Source: Deltaproteobacteria bacterium
GTDB taxonomy: Bacteria > Myxococcota_A > UBA796 > UBA9615
DNA length: 64,000 nucleotides
Reading direction: 5' to 3'
NCBI GenBank assembly: GCA_023954745.1
Contig: JAGSHC010000004.1
Coordinates: 1 to 64,000, forward strand
The notes under the pieces are model-generated. The model saw only the letters and a program-made list of their open reading frames with translations. It had not been told where the DNA came from and ran no database searches. Made by a program: the position numbers and the translations under genes. This document shows positions 52,514-60,636 of this stretch, piece by piece; within the stretch, counting starts at the first letter, position 1, and each line of letters starts with the position of its first letter.

Positions 52514-55486
52514 GTGAACGCACCCTTTTCGCCCACCGACGCCGCCGCCGAAGACTCCTTGCTCGAAGCGCTGCGCGCCGCCGTGGGCCAGGGCTTCGTG
52601 GTCACCTCCGAAGCCGACACCTTCGCCTACCGCCGCGACCTCTGGCCGCGCCTGACCGTGACCGCCCGGGATGGACTGCCGGAGGTCTCGCCCCTTGCGG
52701 TGGTGCGCCCCGCGGACGAGGCCGAGGTGGAGGCGGTGGTGGCCGCCCTCGCCGAGCACGACTGCCCCATCGTCGCCTATGGCGCCGGCTCGGGAGTGTG
52801 CGGTGGAGCCGCGCCCCTGTTCGGCGGCGTCGTGGTGGACCTCAAGCGCCTCGATGACCTCTCCCCCGTGGACGAGCACACGATGCAGGTCGACGTGGGC
52901 CCCGGGCTCATCCTCCAGACCATGGAGGAGCGCCTCAACGACGCCGGCTGGACCCTGGGGCACTTCCCCTCGTCCATCTACTGCTGCTCCATTGGGGGTT
53001 GCGTGGCAGCCCGAGGCGCCGGCCAGCTGTCGTCCCGGTACGGGAAGATCGAGGACATGGTCACCGGCCTGCGGGTCGTGACCCCGGGGCTCGGCACGGT
53101 GGGCACGGGCTCCCTCGACCCCTCGGGACCTCGCGCCGACTACTCGCCCCTCTTCGTCGGAAGCGAGGGCACCCTCGGCCTCATCACCAGCATGCGCCTG
53201 CGGGTGCACCCGCTCCCCAAGGCGATGGTGCTCCGGGGGGTGCAGTTTCCCAGCGTCGAAGCGGGCATCGCGGCGTTCCGGGAGATCCTCCAGATGGGCC
53301 TGCGCCCGTCCGTGATGCGGCTCTACGACCCGCTCGACACCTGGATGGCGATGCAGAAGGGCAACGACCCCGGCCAGGGCCCTGCCCCTCGGCCGGGCGG
53401 CGGAACGCCCCTCGATGTGCAGTCCGAGTCCCCGCGCGAGAACGCAGCGGAGCCCACGGAGGCGCCCCCCGAGGACGCAGGCACCGCACGGCTCTTCGGC
53501 ATGGTGCTCTCCCCGGGCTCCATCGCGGACGAGGCCCTGTCGCGGCTCGAACGCCTGCCGGGTCTCGGACGCTTCGCCCGCGACCGCCGAACCAGCGGAG
53601 AGCGCCGAGGTGGCACCGGACGCGGCGGAGGACGCCGGGCCACCGACGGGCCCCAGGGAGTGCGCGGAATGCTCGTGCGGACGCTGGCGGCACGGCTCAT
53701 GGGTGACGAGGCCGCGCTCTCCTTGAAGCCCGAGAACCTCCCCATGGACCGGCTGCTCGCGTATGCGGCGCCCCTGAACCGCGCCATCGACCTGCTCCCA
53801 GGGCGCTCTCTGGCCATCCTCGGCTTCGAAGGAGACGACGAGGTCGCGCGGGGCCAGCTCGAGGCTGCGATCCTCGCCGCGGGGCGCCTGGGGGGCAAGG
53901 ACCTCGGCCCCGGTCCCGGCGAGCGCTGGTTCCGCACCCGCTACCACGTGTCCTTCAAGCTGCCGAAGCTGCTCCAGAGCGGCGCCTGGGCCGACACCAT
54001 GGAGACGGCGGCTGGCTGGACGAAGGTCATGGAGCTCTATCAGGCGGTGCGTCGGGCAGCGGCGCCTCACGCCCTCGTGATGGCCCACTTCAGCCACGCC
54101 TACCACGAGGGGTGCAGCATCTACTTCACCCTGGCGGGCCACGCGAGCACCCCCGAGGAGCGCCTCGCGCAATACGACCAGGTGTGGCGGGCCGTCCTCA
54201 CCGCCGCCGAGGGCACGGGCGCGACCATCACCCACCACCACGGGGTGGGCTTCCTCAAGCGGCAGCTGATGGACCGGGAGCACGGCGACGGGCGGGCCCT
54301 CTTCGACGCGAGCAAGCGGGCCCTGGACCCTCGAGGCGTGTTGAATCCAGGGAAGCTCTTCCCGCCCGAGAAGCCCGCGCCGGGACCCATCGAAGAGGCG
54401 CCTCCAGCGAAGCACCTCGTCGTGCACGCCCACGAAGACGGCGTCATCGAGGCAGGCACTGACTGGCTCGGCGTGGACCTCGCGTCGGAGCTCCACTTGC
54501 GCGGGCACTTCCTGCCTCCCCTGGGGCGCGCGTTCCTCGAGAACACCGTGGAGGACTGGGTTCGCTCGGGAGCCCACGCCGCATACGTCGCGGTGCACGG
54601 TGCCTGGGAGCATCCCCTTCAGGGGGTGAGCGGGCGGCTGCCGGATGGTCGACGGTGGCGAAGCGGGCGCCTCCCACGCTCCGCGGCAGGCCCTTCTTGG
54701 CTCCCCTTCGGTCAGGTCGGCGACGAACTCATCGCCGACACGCTGACGTTCCGCACCCTGACCCCGCCGCCCATGCGGCACGTCGGCTTCCTCTTCGAGC
54801 ACATGGACGACGCCATCGCCGCCACTCGCGACGCCCTGCGAGGAGCCGTGCGCCCGTTGGGCGGGACCATCTACCGGGGCAAGGAACCCCGCGGGTTTCG
54901 CCAGTGCTTCAGCCGAGCCCCTCGTCCGCGCGAAGGCGGCGTGGTGTACCTCGCCTTCGGCTGGCCCGACGGCTTCCCTCAGGGGATCGATGCGGTGATC
55001 GCGTCTCTGACGGGAGCGGGTGGCCAGCCGCTGCCCGACGAAGACGGCCTCGCCTGGTGGGAAGACCATTGGGGCCAACCCCAACGGGAAGGCGCCAGCA
55101 CTCTGCCCAACAACGGCCCCGCCGCGGACGAAGCTCTCATCGGCCGCTGCTCCGCCATCGTGCCCTGGGGCCGTGCCCAGACCCTCCTCCGCGCGGTGGA
55201 GACGCTCACCGGCGGACCGACGGACGCTGTTGGAGTCGTCGAGGCGCCCCTGGAGACTGGCTGCACGGTGCGCTGGCGGTTCTTCAGCAGCCGCCCCCAG
55301 CAACCCACGAGCCACCTCGTGCTGCACCAGCTCCGCCAGACCATCGCGAGCTTCGGAGCGCGTATCGAGGAGCTCGACTTCCCCAACGTGGAGGACGCTC
55401 CTCCCGGGGCCTTCGACTCCACCCCCGAGGCCCCCTCGGACTTCGAGCGGCTCTCCGAGTCGCTGCTCCGTGAGGTGACCGCATGA
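52514..55486 (+). CDS. FAD-linked oxidase (GlcD-like) fused to a second GlcE-like region
   Basis: PIVAYGAGSGVCGGAAPLFGGVVVDLKRL; YCCSIGGCVAARGAGQLSSRYGKIEDMV; GSEGTLGLIT; HHHGVGFLKR; extra ~370-aa C-terminal domain. GTG start. Confidence 0.88.
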   Translation: MNAPFSPTDAAAEDSLLEALRAAVGQGFVVTSEADTFAYRRDLWPRLTVTARDGLPEVSPLAVVRPADEAEVEAVVAALAEHDCPIVAYGAGSGVCGGAAPLFGGVVVDLKRLDDLSPVDEHTMQVDVGPGLILQTMEERLNDAGWTLGHFPSSIYCCSIGGCVAARGAGQLSSRYGKIEDMVTGLRVVTPGLGTVGTGSLDPSGPRADYSPLFVGSEGTLGLITSMRLRVHPLPKAMVLRGVQFPSVEAGIAAFREILQMGLRPSVMRLYDPLDTWMAMQKGNDPGQGPAPRPGGGTPLDVQSESPRENAAEPTEAPPEDAGTARLFGMVLSPGSIADEALSRLERLPGLGRFARDRRTSGERRGGTGRGGGRRATDGPQGVRGMLVRTLAARLMGDEAALSLKPENLPMDRLLAYAAPLNRAIDLLPGRSLAILGFEGDDEVARGQLEAAILAAGRLGGKDLGPGPGERWFRTRYHVSFKLPKLLQSGAWADTMETAAGWTKVMELYQAVRRAAAPHALVMAHFSHAYHEGCSIYFTLAGHASTPEERLAQYDQVWRAVLTAAEGTGATITHHHGVGFLKRQLMDREHGDGRALFDASKRALDPRGVLNPGKLFPPEKPAPGPIEEAPPAKHLVVHAHEDGVIEAGTDWLGVDLASELHLRGHFLPPLGRAFLENTVEDWVRSGAHAAYVAVHGAWEHPLQGVSGRLPDGRRWRSGRLPRSAAGPSWLPFGQVGDELIADTLTFRTLTPPPMRHVGFLFEHMDDAIAATRDALRGAVRPLGGTIYRGKEPRGFRQCFSRAPRPREGGVVYLAFGWPDGFPQGIDAVIASLTGAGGQPLPDEDGLAWWEDHWGQPQREGASTLPNNGPAADEALIGRCSAIVPWGRAQTLLRAVETLTGGPTDAVGVVEAPLETGCTVRWRFFSSRPQQPTSHLVLHQLRQTIASFGARIEELDFPNVEDAPPGAFDSTPEAPSDFERLSESLLREVTA

Positions 55487-56667
55487 CCGACCCGTCCCTG
55501 TGCGCCCTCTGCCCCCGCCTGTGTCGCTACGCGTGTCCCGTCGCGCAGGGGACGGCCGACGAGGGTGCGACGCCCACCTCCATGGCGCAGGCCTGGCGCG
55601 CCGCGAAGGCGGGAGACCTGCCCTGGAAGGCCGCGGCCGACGTGCTGTCGCGGTGCACCGGCTGCATGGCCTGCAAGGCACCCTGCGAGCTCGAGCAAGA
55701 CGTGCCGTCGTACCTGTACGAGGCCCGCGCCGAGGCGTGGACCAACGGGGCGGTGCCCGACGGCGCCGCCCTGATGCATCGCCGCTACCTCGACAGCGGC
55801 AATCCATTCGGCGCCGACCTCACGTCCTCGCTGCGGGAGCACGGCGACGACGACGACTTCGAGCGCAAGGGCCGGGTGCTCTTCTGGCCGGGGTGCCGCT
55901 CGCTGCATGAGCAGCCGGACCTGGTCGCTGGGCTGATGCCCATCTTCAGGGCGTTGGGGGCCGACCACGTCAGCTTGCCCGCGCGGAAGGAGACCCCCTG
56001 CTGCGGTGCGCCGCTGCGAGCAATCGGAGACGATGCGGGCTTCCAGGTCGCCATCGCGGCCAACCAGCAGTACTTCAACCGGCAACGCACCTGGATCACC
56101 CCGTCGGGGGAGTGCCTCAATGCAGTGCGCGAGGGGTATCCGTCCACCGGGAACGCAATCACTGCCGAGGTCCTCCACCTGTCCGAGTTCCTGCTGTTCT
56201 TCGCCGAGCAGCTGGCGGACCTGGGACACGCGGCCTACGTGCATCGCGCGGAGAACGGGCTGCCTGCGCCACAGGTTGTCGTCTTCGACAGCTGCGGAGT
56301 CGGGCGCCGAGCCGGGCGGGGGGACGCCATCTACGGCGTGCTCGAGGCAGCGCTGGGCTCTGCCCCGCCGTCCTTCGCGCCCTCCCCCGGACGCACGGTC
56401 TGCTGCGGCGCTGGCGACTTCCACGACCTCCGTCGGCCGGACGCCGCAGCGCAGACAGCGGACTGGGCCGCCGCGCAAGGCGTTGCACCCCCCGGCTCCT
56501 GGCTCGTCACCACGGACGCTGGCTGCATGGGCTCCCTGCGCGGACGCCTCCCGGGAGTCGAGGTGTACGACCTGGTCGGCTTCCTCGTGGCCTGGCTCGG
56601 ACCCGTAGTGACCACTGGCGCCAAGGCCAGCACCCCTGCGCCGTCGGGCCTCAAGGCCAACGGTTGA
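55483..56667 (+). CDS. (Fe-S)-binding CCG-domain protein (GlcF/HdrD-like)
   Basis: CALCPRLCRYACPV and CTGCMACKAPCE clusters; FWPGCRSL...ETPCCGAPL and VFDSCGV...TVCCGAGD; ATGA overlap with upstream FAD oxidase. Confidence 0.9.
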   Translation: MTDPSLCALCPRLCRYACPVAQGTADEGATPTSMAQAWRAAKAGDLPWKAAADVLSRCTGCMACKAPCELEQDVPSYLYEARAEAWTNGAVPDGAALMHRRYLDSGNPFGADLTSSLREHGDDDDFERKGRVLFWPGCRSLHEQPDLVAGLMPIFRALGADHVSLPARKETPCCGAPLRAIGDDAGFQVAIAANQQYFNRQRTWITPSGECLNAVREGYPSTGNAITAEVLHLSEFLLFFAEQLADLGHAAYVHRAENGLPAPQVVVFDSCGVGRRAGRGDAIYGVLEAALGSAPPSFAPSPGRTVCCGAGDFHDLRRPDAAAQTADWAAAQGVAPPGSWLVTTDAGCMGSLRGRLPGVEVYDLVGFLVAWLGPVVTTGAKASTPAPSGLKANG

Positions 56668-56674
56668 CGCGCCC

Positions 56675-57103
56675 TTGAGCAAGCAACCCAGTCCTGCCTT
56701 CGGCATCGTCGTCGGCCTCGCGGCCGCCTTCGCGGTGTGGGCCGTGTTGTGGCTGAGCACCGCCCGCACGGACTCGCAGCTCGAGCGCGCCTGCAAGGCG
56801 CTCATCGAAGGCGCAGACCTCGAGGAGATCGTCGTGGAGCTGGGTCGAGAGGGGTATCGCCCCGGCTGCTCCCTCGAGTCCTCCCCGGAGGGAGCTCCGC
56901 GCGATCCGGGGGGTGGCCTGCCGTGCACGACCGTGACCGTCGGCTCGCTGGTGGACTTCCCCTACCTGTGCGAAGGCGCCGACTGCTCTCTGTACTGGCG
57001 AATCAACGACGTGGCGTGCCTCGTGGAGCTCGACGCGGCGGCGCTGACGTTGGAGAGCGCAGCGTTCATGACCCTCGGAGCCCGCGCAGCTGGCGTCGAG
57101 TAG
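56675..57103 (+). CDS. Small membrane-anchored/exported hypothetical protein
   Basis: 142 aa, TTG start, N-terminal TM, six Cys. Confidence 0.6.
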   Translation: MSKQPSPAFGIVVGLAAAFAVWAVLWLSTARTDSQLERACKALIEGADLEEIVVELGREGYRPGCSLESSPEGAPRDPGGGLPCTTVTVGSLVDFPYLCEGADCSLYWRINDVACLVELDAAALTLESAAFMTLGARAAGVE

Positions 57104-57147
57104 CACGAGTCGAGCGCCCATCGAGCCGGTCTCGCGAGGCAGCTCTT

Positions 57148-57942
57148 CTAGTAGATCGCCGTGAAGCCCAGGATCCCGCCGGGAACGAACACCGGCGTCG
57201 CATCTCCGGGTGCCTGACCCGCGACGAGGGACGTCGTCGGAGCGGCCCAGGGAGTCGCAGCCGCAATGCCGCGGAAGCGGGGGGCGCGGTCGCTGAAGTA
57301 GCCCTTCTCGGCCACCTCGTTGCGGGCTCTCCACTTGCGGGCCACCTGGTCGTCCAGCCCGGTGCGGAACGCGTCGATCCCCAAGAGGAACGCACCATTG
57401 AGCACGAGCGACGTCGCCAGGCCTTGCGTCACGCTCGCGCCCTGAGCTGGCGCCACGAGGAGGACGATGCCGATCCCCAGGCTCGCGCCGTCCGCCGCGA
57501 GGCCAATGGCCCGATTGATGGCCAGGCGCGTCAGGCGGTCGGCCTCTTGCGTGCGGTAGAGCCGCCGCTCCATCTCCGAGGCTTCGCCGAGGGCAGGCCG
57601 AACCTGCTGCCACCTCCGCATCGCCGACTCGGTGCTCGTGGCCGACGAGATGAGGGTCGCCGCCCCCCAGAGCGTGAAGGTCAGGCCCGAGAAGAGGTCC
57701 TGGCGAGTGAACTGCTCGATGCCCAAGACAATGGACGTGGTTCCAAAGATGCCAGCGCCGATGTTCGCGCCCAGGTGCATCCCGAGGTGGGCATCGAGGA
57801 GCTCGAGGTCCGGGTCCTCCAGCTCGATCTCCGCATCACCCTCCTCCAGGAAGTAGCCATCTGCCCTCGCGAGGGATGGAGTCGTCAGCGACCACAGCAG
57901 GGTCGCCGAGGCGAGGAGAAGACGGAAGCGCACGGGGCACAC
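57148..57942 (-). CDS. Membrane protein of unknown function
   Basis: Signal peptide VRFRLLLASATLLWSLTTPSLA plus several hydrophobic segments. Confidence 0.7.
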   Translation of the reverse strand: MCPVRFRLLLASATLLWSLTTPSLARADGYFLEEGDAEIELEDPDLELLDAHLGMHLGANIGAGIFGTTSIVLGIEQFTRQDLFSGLTFTLWGAATLISSATSTESAMRRWQQVRPALGEASEMERRLYRTQEADRLTRLAINRAIGLAADGASLGIGIVLLVAPAQGASVTQGLATSLVLNGAFLLGIDAFRTGLDDQVARKWRARNEVAEKGYFSDRAPRFRGIAAATPWAAPTTSLVAGQAPGDATPVFVPGGILGFTAIY

Positions 57943-58060
57943 TGTAGCCTCCGTTCGGTTGATGCAAGGGCGTTGTGGGGGGGCGTTCTCCCGCGCGACG
58001 CACGGGTCGCTCTAGGTCGGGTATCGTTCCGGCCGGCCAGAAAAGGAGCACGAAACGTTC

Positions 58061-58519
58061 ATGGGCATTCTCTTCGACACGCTGACGACAGACCCCGAAA
58101 AGCGCGCACAGGTCGTGCGCGACGCCGAGAAGGTGTTGGACGCCGAGGTGTCCGACAAGCGTGGGCTCTCCGGCACGCTGGTGAAGGGCACCTTCAAGGT
58201 GGTGAAGAACCTCCAGCCCGGATTCGTGCCGCGCGCGGTGGACGACCTCCTGAACGACTTCGTGCGCTCGCTCGAGCCGATCTGGGAGACCTGGGCCGCC
58301 CTGGAAGACGACCAGTCCTGCAAGGAGTACTTCGTCAACAACTCCGATGCAGTGGCTGATGCGCTGCTCGGCATCACCGACGGCCGCGCCGAGAACACCC
58401 GCCACAAGCCCTTGAAGAAGGCCTACATGAAGCTCCGCCCGAAGGGGAAAGAACACGTGGTCGCCTCCATGCCCCGCGTGGGCGCGCTCATCGAGCGGCA
58501 CACCTCCGAACTGGTCTGA
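58061..58519 (+). CDS. DUF6918-like small protein
   Basis: LTTDPEKRAQVVRDAEKVLDAEVSDKRGLSGTLVKGTFKVVKNLQPGFVPRAVDDLLNDFV. Confidence 0.65.
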   Translation: MGILFDTLTTDPEKRAQVVRDAEKVLDAEVSDKRGLSGTLVKGTFKVVKNLQPGFVPRAVDDLLNDFVRSLEPIWETWAALEDDQSCKEYFVNNSDAVADALLGITDGRAENTRHKPLKKAYMKLRPKGKEHVVASMPRVGALIERHTSELV

Positions 58520-58626
58520 GCCGGCAGCGCCGGGACGCCGCCCTCGGGGCAGCGGTCCTCCTCGCCCTGGGGAGTCTGGCCTGGCTGGCGAGTCGTGCGG
58601 ACAACGCGATCACGGCAGGAGGCGCC

Positions 58627-59142
58627 GTGGCCGATGCGGTGCGCGCCGCGCGGGATGCCCGAGGAATCGTCACGCCCTCACCGGACTCCTCCGCCCTCCC
58701 CATCTTCGATGCCCCGTGCGAAGGCATCCGGGTCCGGGGTGCAGACGACCTGGGTGACCCCGAGTTTGCAGGCAGCACCTACGTGATCTGCCACCTGGCG
58801 GGCGGCGACATGATTGGACTGCGCGAAGACCTGCCGACGAGCCACCCCACGGCCGGGGTCTACCCGTTCCCCGGGGCGCTGCTCGCGGGAGGCCCCCTGG
58901 GACGAAGCCAAGGCGTGCTGCTGTACCTCGACGACGGCGCCCTTCGGTGGACTACGAGCCACCGGACGGCACGCGAGCTGAGCCGGGGCGCTCTCCTCCG
59001 TGGGTTGTTGGGACGGGGGCCGGAGTCTGAGAGCGCGATTCCCAGGCTGGCCTTCGGCCACGCGGCTTGGGGCCCGGGGCAGCTCGAGGCAGAGATCGCC
59101 GCCGGGGCCTGGAAGCTCGTCGCCCCTCAGTCCAGCCGATAG
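58627..59142 (+). CDS. Divergent YqgE/AlgH-like protein (true start possibly upstream at a non-canonical codon)
   Basis: LAGGPLGRSQGVLLYLDDGALRWTTSHRTARELSRG and LAFGHAAWGPGQLEAEIAAGAWKLVAP match the AlgH core; TM-like sequence continues in frame upstream of the GTG. Confidence 0.6.
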   Translation: MADAVRAARDARGIVTPSPDSSALPIFDAPCEGIRVRGADDLGDPEFAGSTYVICHLAGGDMIGLREDLPTSHPTAGVYPFPGALLAGGPLGRSQGVLLYLDDGALRWTTSHRTARELSRGALLRGLLGRGPESESAIPRLAFGHAAWGPGQLEAEIAAGAWKLVAPQSSR

Positions 59143-60632
59143 AGCTTGAACTCCACGCGGCGGTTCTGCTCACGGCCCGCCTCGGTGTCGTTGCTCGCGA
59201 CGGGCTGGCTCTCGCCGTAGCCCTTGGCTCGCAGTCGATCCGAGTCGACGCCTCGCGAGATGAGGTACTCCCGCACCGTCTCCGTGCGTGACTGACTCAG
59301 GCGCAGGTTGTAGTCGTCGTCGCCTTCGCTGCTCGCGTGTCCCTGGATCTCGACGCCGAGGTCCGGGTAGCGGTTGAGCACCCGCGCAGCCTTGTCGAGG
59401 ACCGGCTTGCTCTTCCTCAGCAGCTGCGAGCTGGCGACCTTGAACTGGATGGACGGGATGGCGCCCGCGAACTCGGCGAGGTCGTCCGGAATCTCGTCGG
59501 GGCAGCCGTCGCGGTCGAGGTAGCTATTGAAGGTCTCCGGCGCGTTGGTGCACCCGTCGTCGGGATCGAGGAATCCGTCGCCGTCGTTGTCGAGCTCCGG
59601 GCAACCGTCGTTGTCCTCGTAGCCGTCTTCGTCCTCGGGCTTGTCGCGGCACTGGTCGACGTCGTCGGCGATGCCGTCCTTGTCGTTGTCGGTGTCGGGA
59701 CAGCCATCCTTGTCTTCGAAGCCGTCCTTGTCCTCGGGGTCGAGGCGACACTCGTCGTACTCGTCCTCGATCCCATCCTTGTCGTCGTCCAGGTCGGGAC
59801 AGCCGTCTTCGTCCTCGAAGTTGTCAATGTCTTCGGCGACCTCGGGGCAGGCGTCCTTCCGGTTCGGAATGCCGTCGCGGTCCTTGTCGGGGCCGGTGCC
59901 GCCACCAAAGGCGACCCAGATCCCGCCGCCCAGCTCCAGATGATTGAAGTTTCCCGTGTAGTTGGGACGTCCATCGTCGTTCAGCGCCTCCAGGGTCGGC
60001 ACGCCGTCCTGGAAGTCGGCCGGACCAAAGGAGACCTTGTACCGGGCGTCGAGGCGCAACCCGAACTGGAAGCCCAGTCGAGGATCCGCCGTCTCGACGA
60101 GGATGAACTTCGCGCCGCCACCGATGGAGAAGAGGAAGTCGCCGTCTGCGCTGCGGTAGGAGTAGGGGTCGTCCTGGGGACGCTCGGAGTAGGGGTCGCG
60201 CACCGGCTCGTCGGTTGCGGGGCCCAGCCCCTTCGCGTAGACCGGCCGCACGTTGTAGTGCTGGAAGCCCGCACCCACTGCGAAGTAGGGAGACACGAAG
60301 GGGAACGGCGCCGAGAGCACGACGTCGTGGTGGTTGTTGATGTAGATGGCCTTGCGGAAGGTGTCGTCGGTGCTCGTCTGGAGCACCTCGAAGGTGGCCT
60401 CGTAGGCGATGAAGCTGGTGAAGTTGATGCCGAAGCGCCCGCCGAGGTTCAGCCCATCGTTGAGGTTCTCGAGCTTGACGGTCTCGTCCTCGGAGAACCC
60501 GCCGCGAGACATGAAGCTGTAGTACCCCGCGTGGAAGTCGAGCTCGACGGAGCGCGGGAGGACCTGCCCCTGGGCCAGAGACGGCAGGGAGCCGAGGACG
60601 GCCAGCAGCACGAGGAACAGGTTGGTGCGCAT
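59127..60632 (-). CDS. OmpA-family outer-membrane protein with TSP3 repeats
   Basis: Signal peptide; beta-barrel N-terminus; DRDGIPNRKDACPEV...DEDGCPD repeats; IQFKVASSQLLRKSKPVLDKAARVLNRYPDLGVEIQGHASSEGDDDYNLRLSQSRTETVREYL. Confidence 0.94.
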   Translation of the reverse strand: MRTNLFLVLLAVLGSLPSLAQGQVLPRSVELDFHAGYYSFMSRGGFSEDETVKLENLNDGLNLGGRFGINFTSFIAYEATFEVLQTSTDDTFRKAIYINNHHDVVLSAPFPFVSPYFAVGAGFQHYNVRPVYAKGLGPATDEPVRDPYSERPQDDPYSYRSADGDFLFSIGGGAKFILVETADPRLGFQFGLRLDARYKVSFGPADFQDGVPTLEALNDDGRPNYTGNFNHLELGGGIWVAFGGGTGPDKDRDGIPNRKDACPEVAEDIDNFEDEDGCPDLDDDKDGIEDEYDECRLDPEDKDGFEDKDGCPDTDNDKDGIADDVDQCRDKPEDEDGYEDNDGCPELDNDGDGFLDPDDGCTNAPETFNSYLDRDGCPDEIPDDLAEFAGAIPSIQFKVASSQLLRKSKPVLDKAARVLNRYPDLGVEIQGHASSEGDDDYNLRLSQSRTETVREYLISRGVDSDRLRAKGYGESQPVASNDTEAGREQNRRVEFKLYRLD

Positions 60633-60636
60633 GGGT

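Noticed and set aside
52418-55807. 1129-aa minus-strand ORF
   Set aside because: Antisense to the FAD oxidase/Fe-S genes; no recognisable domain.
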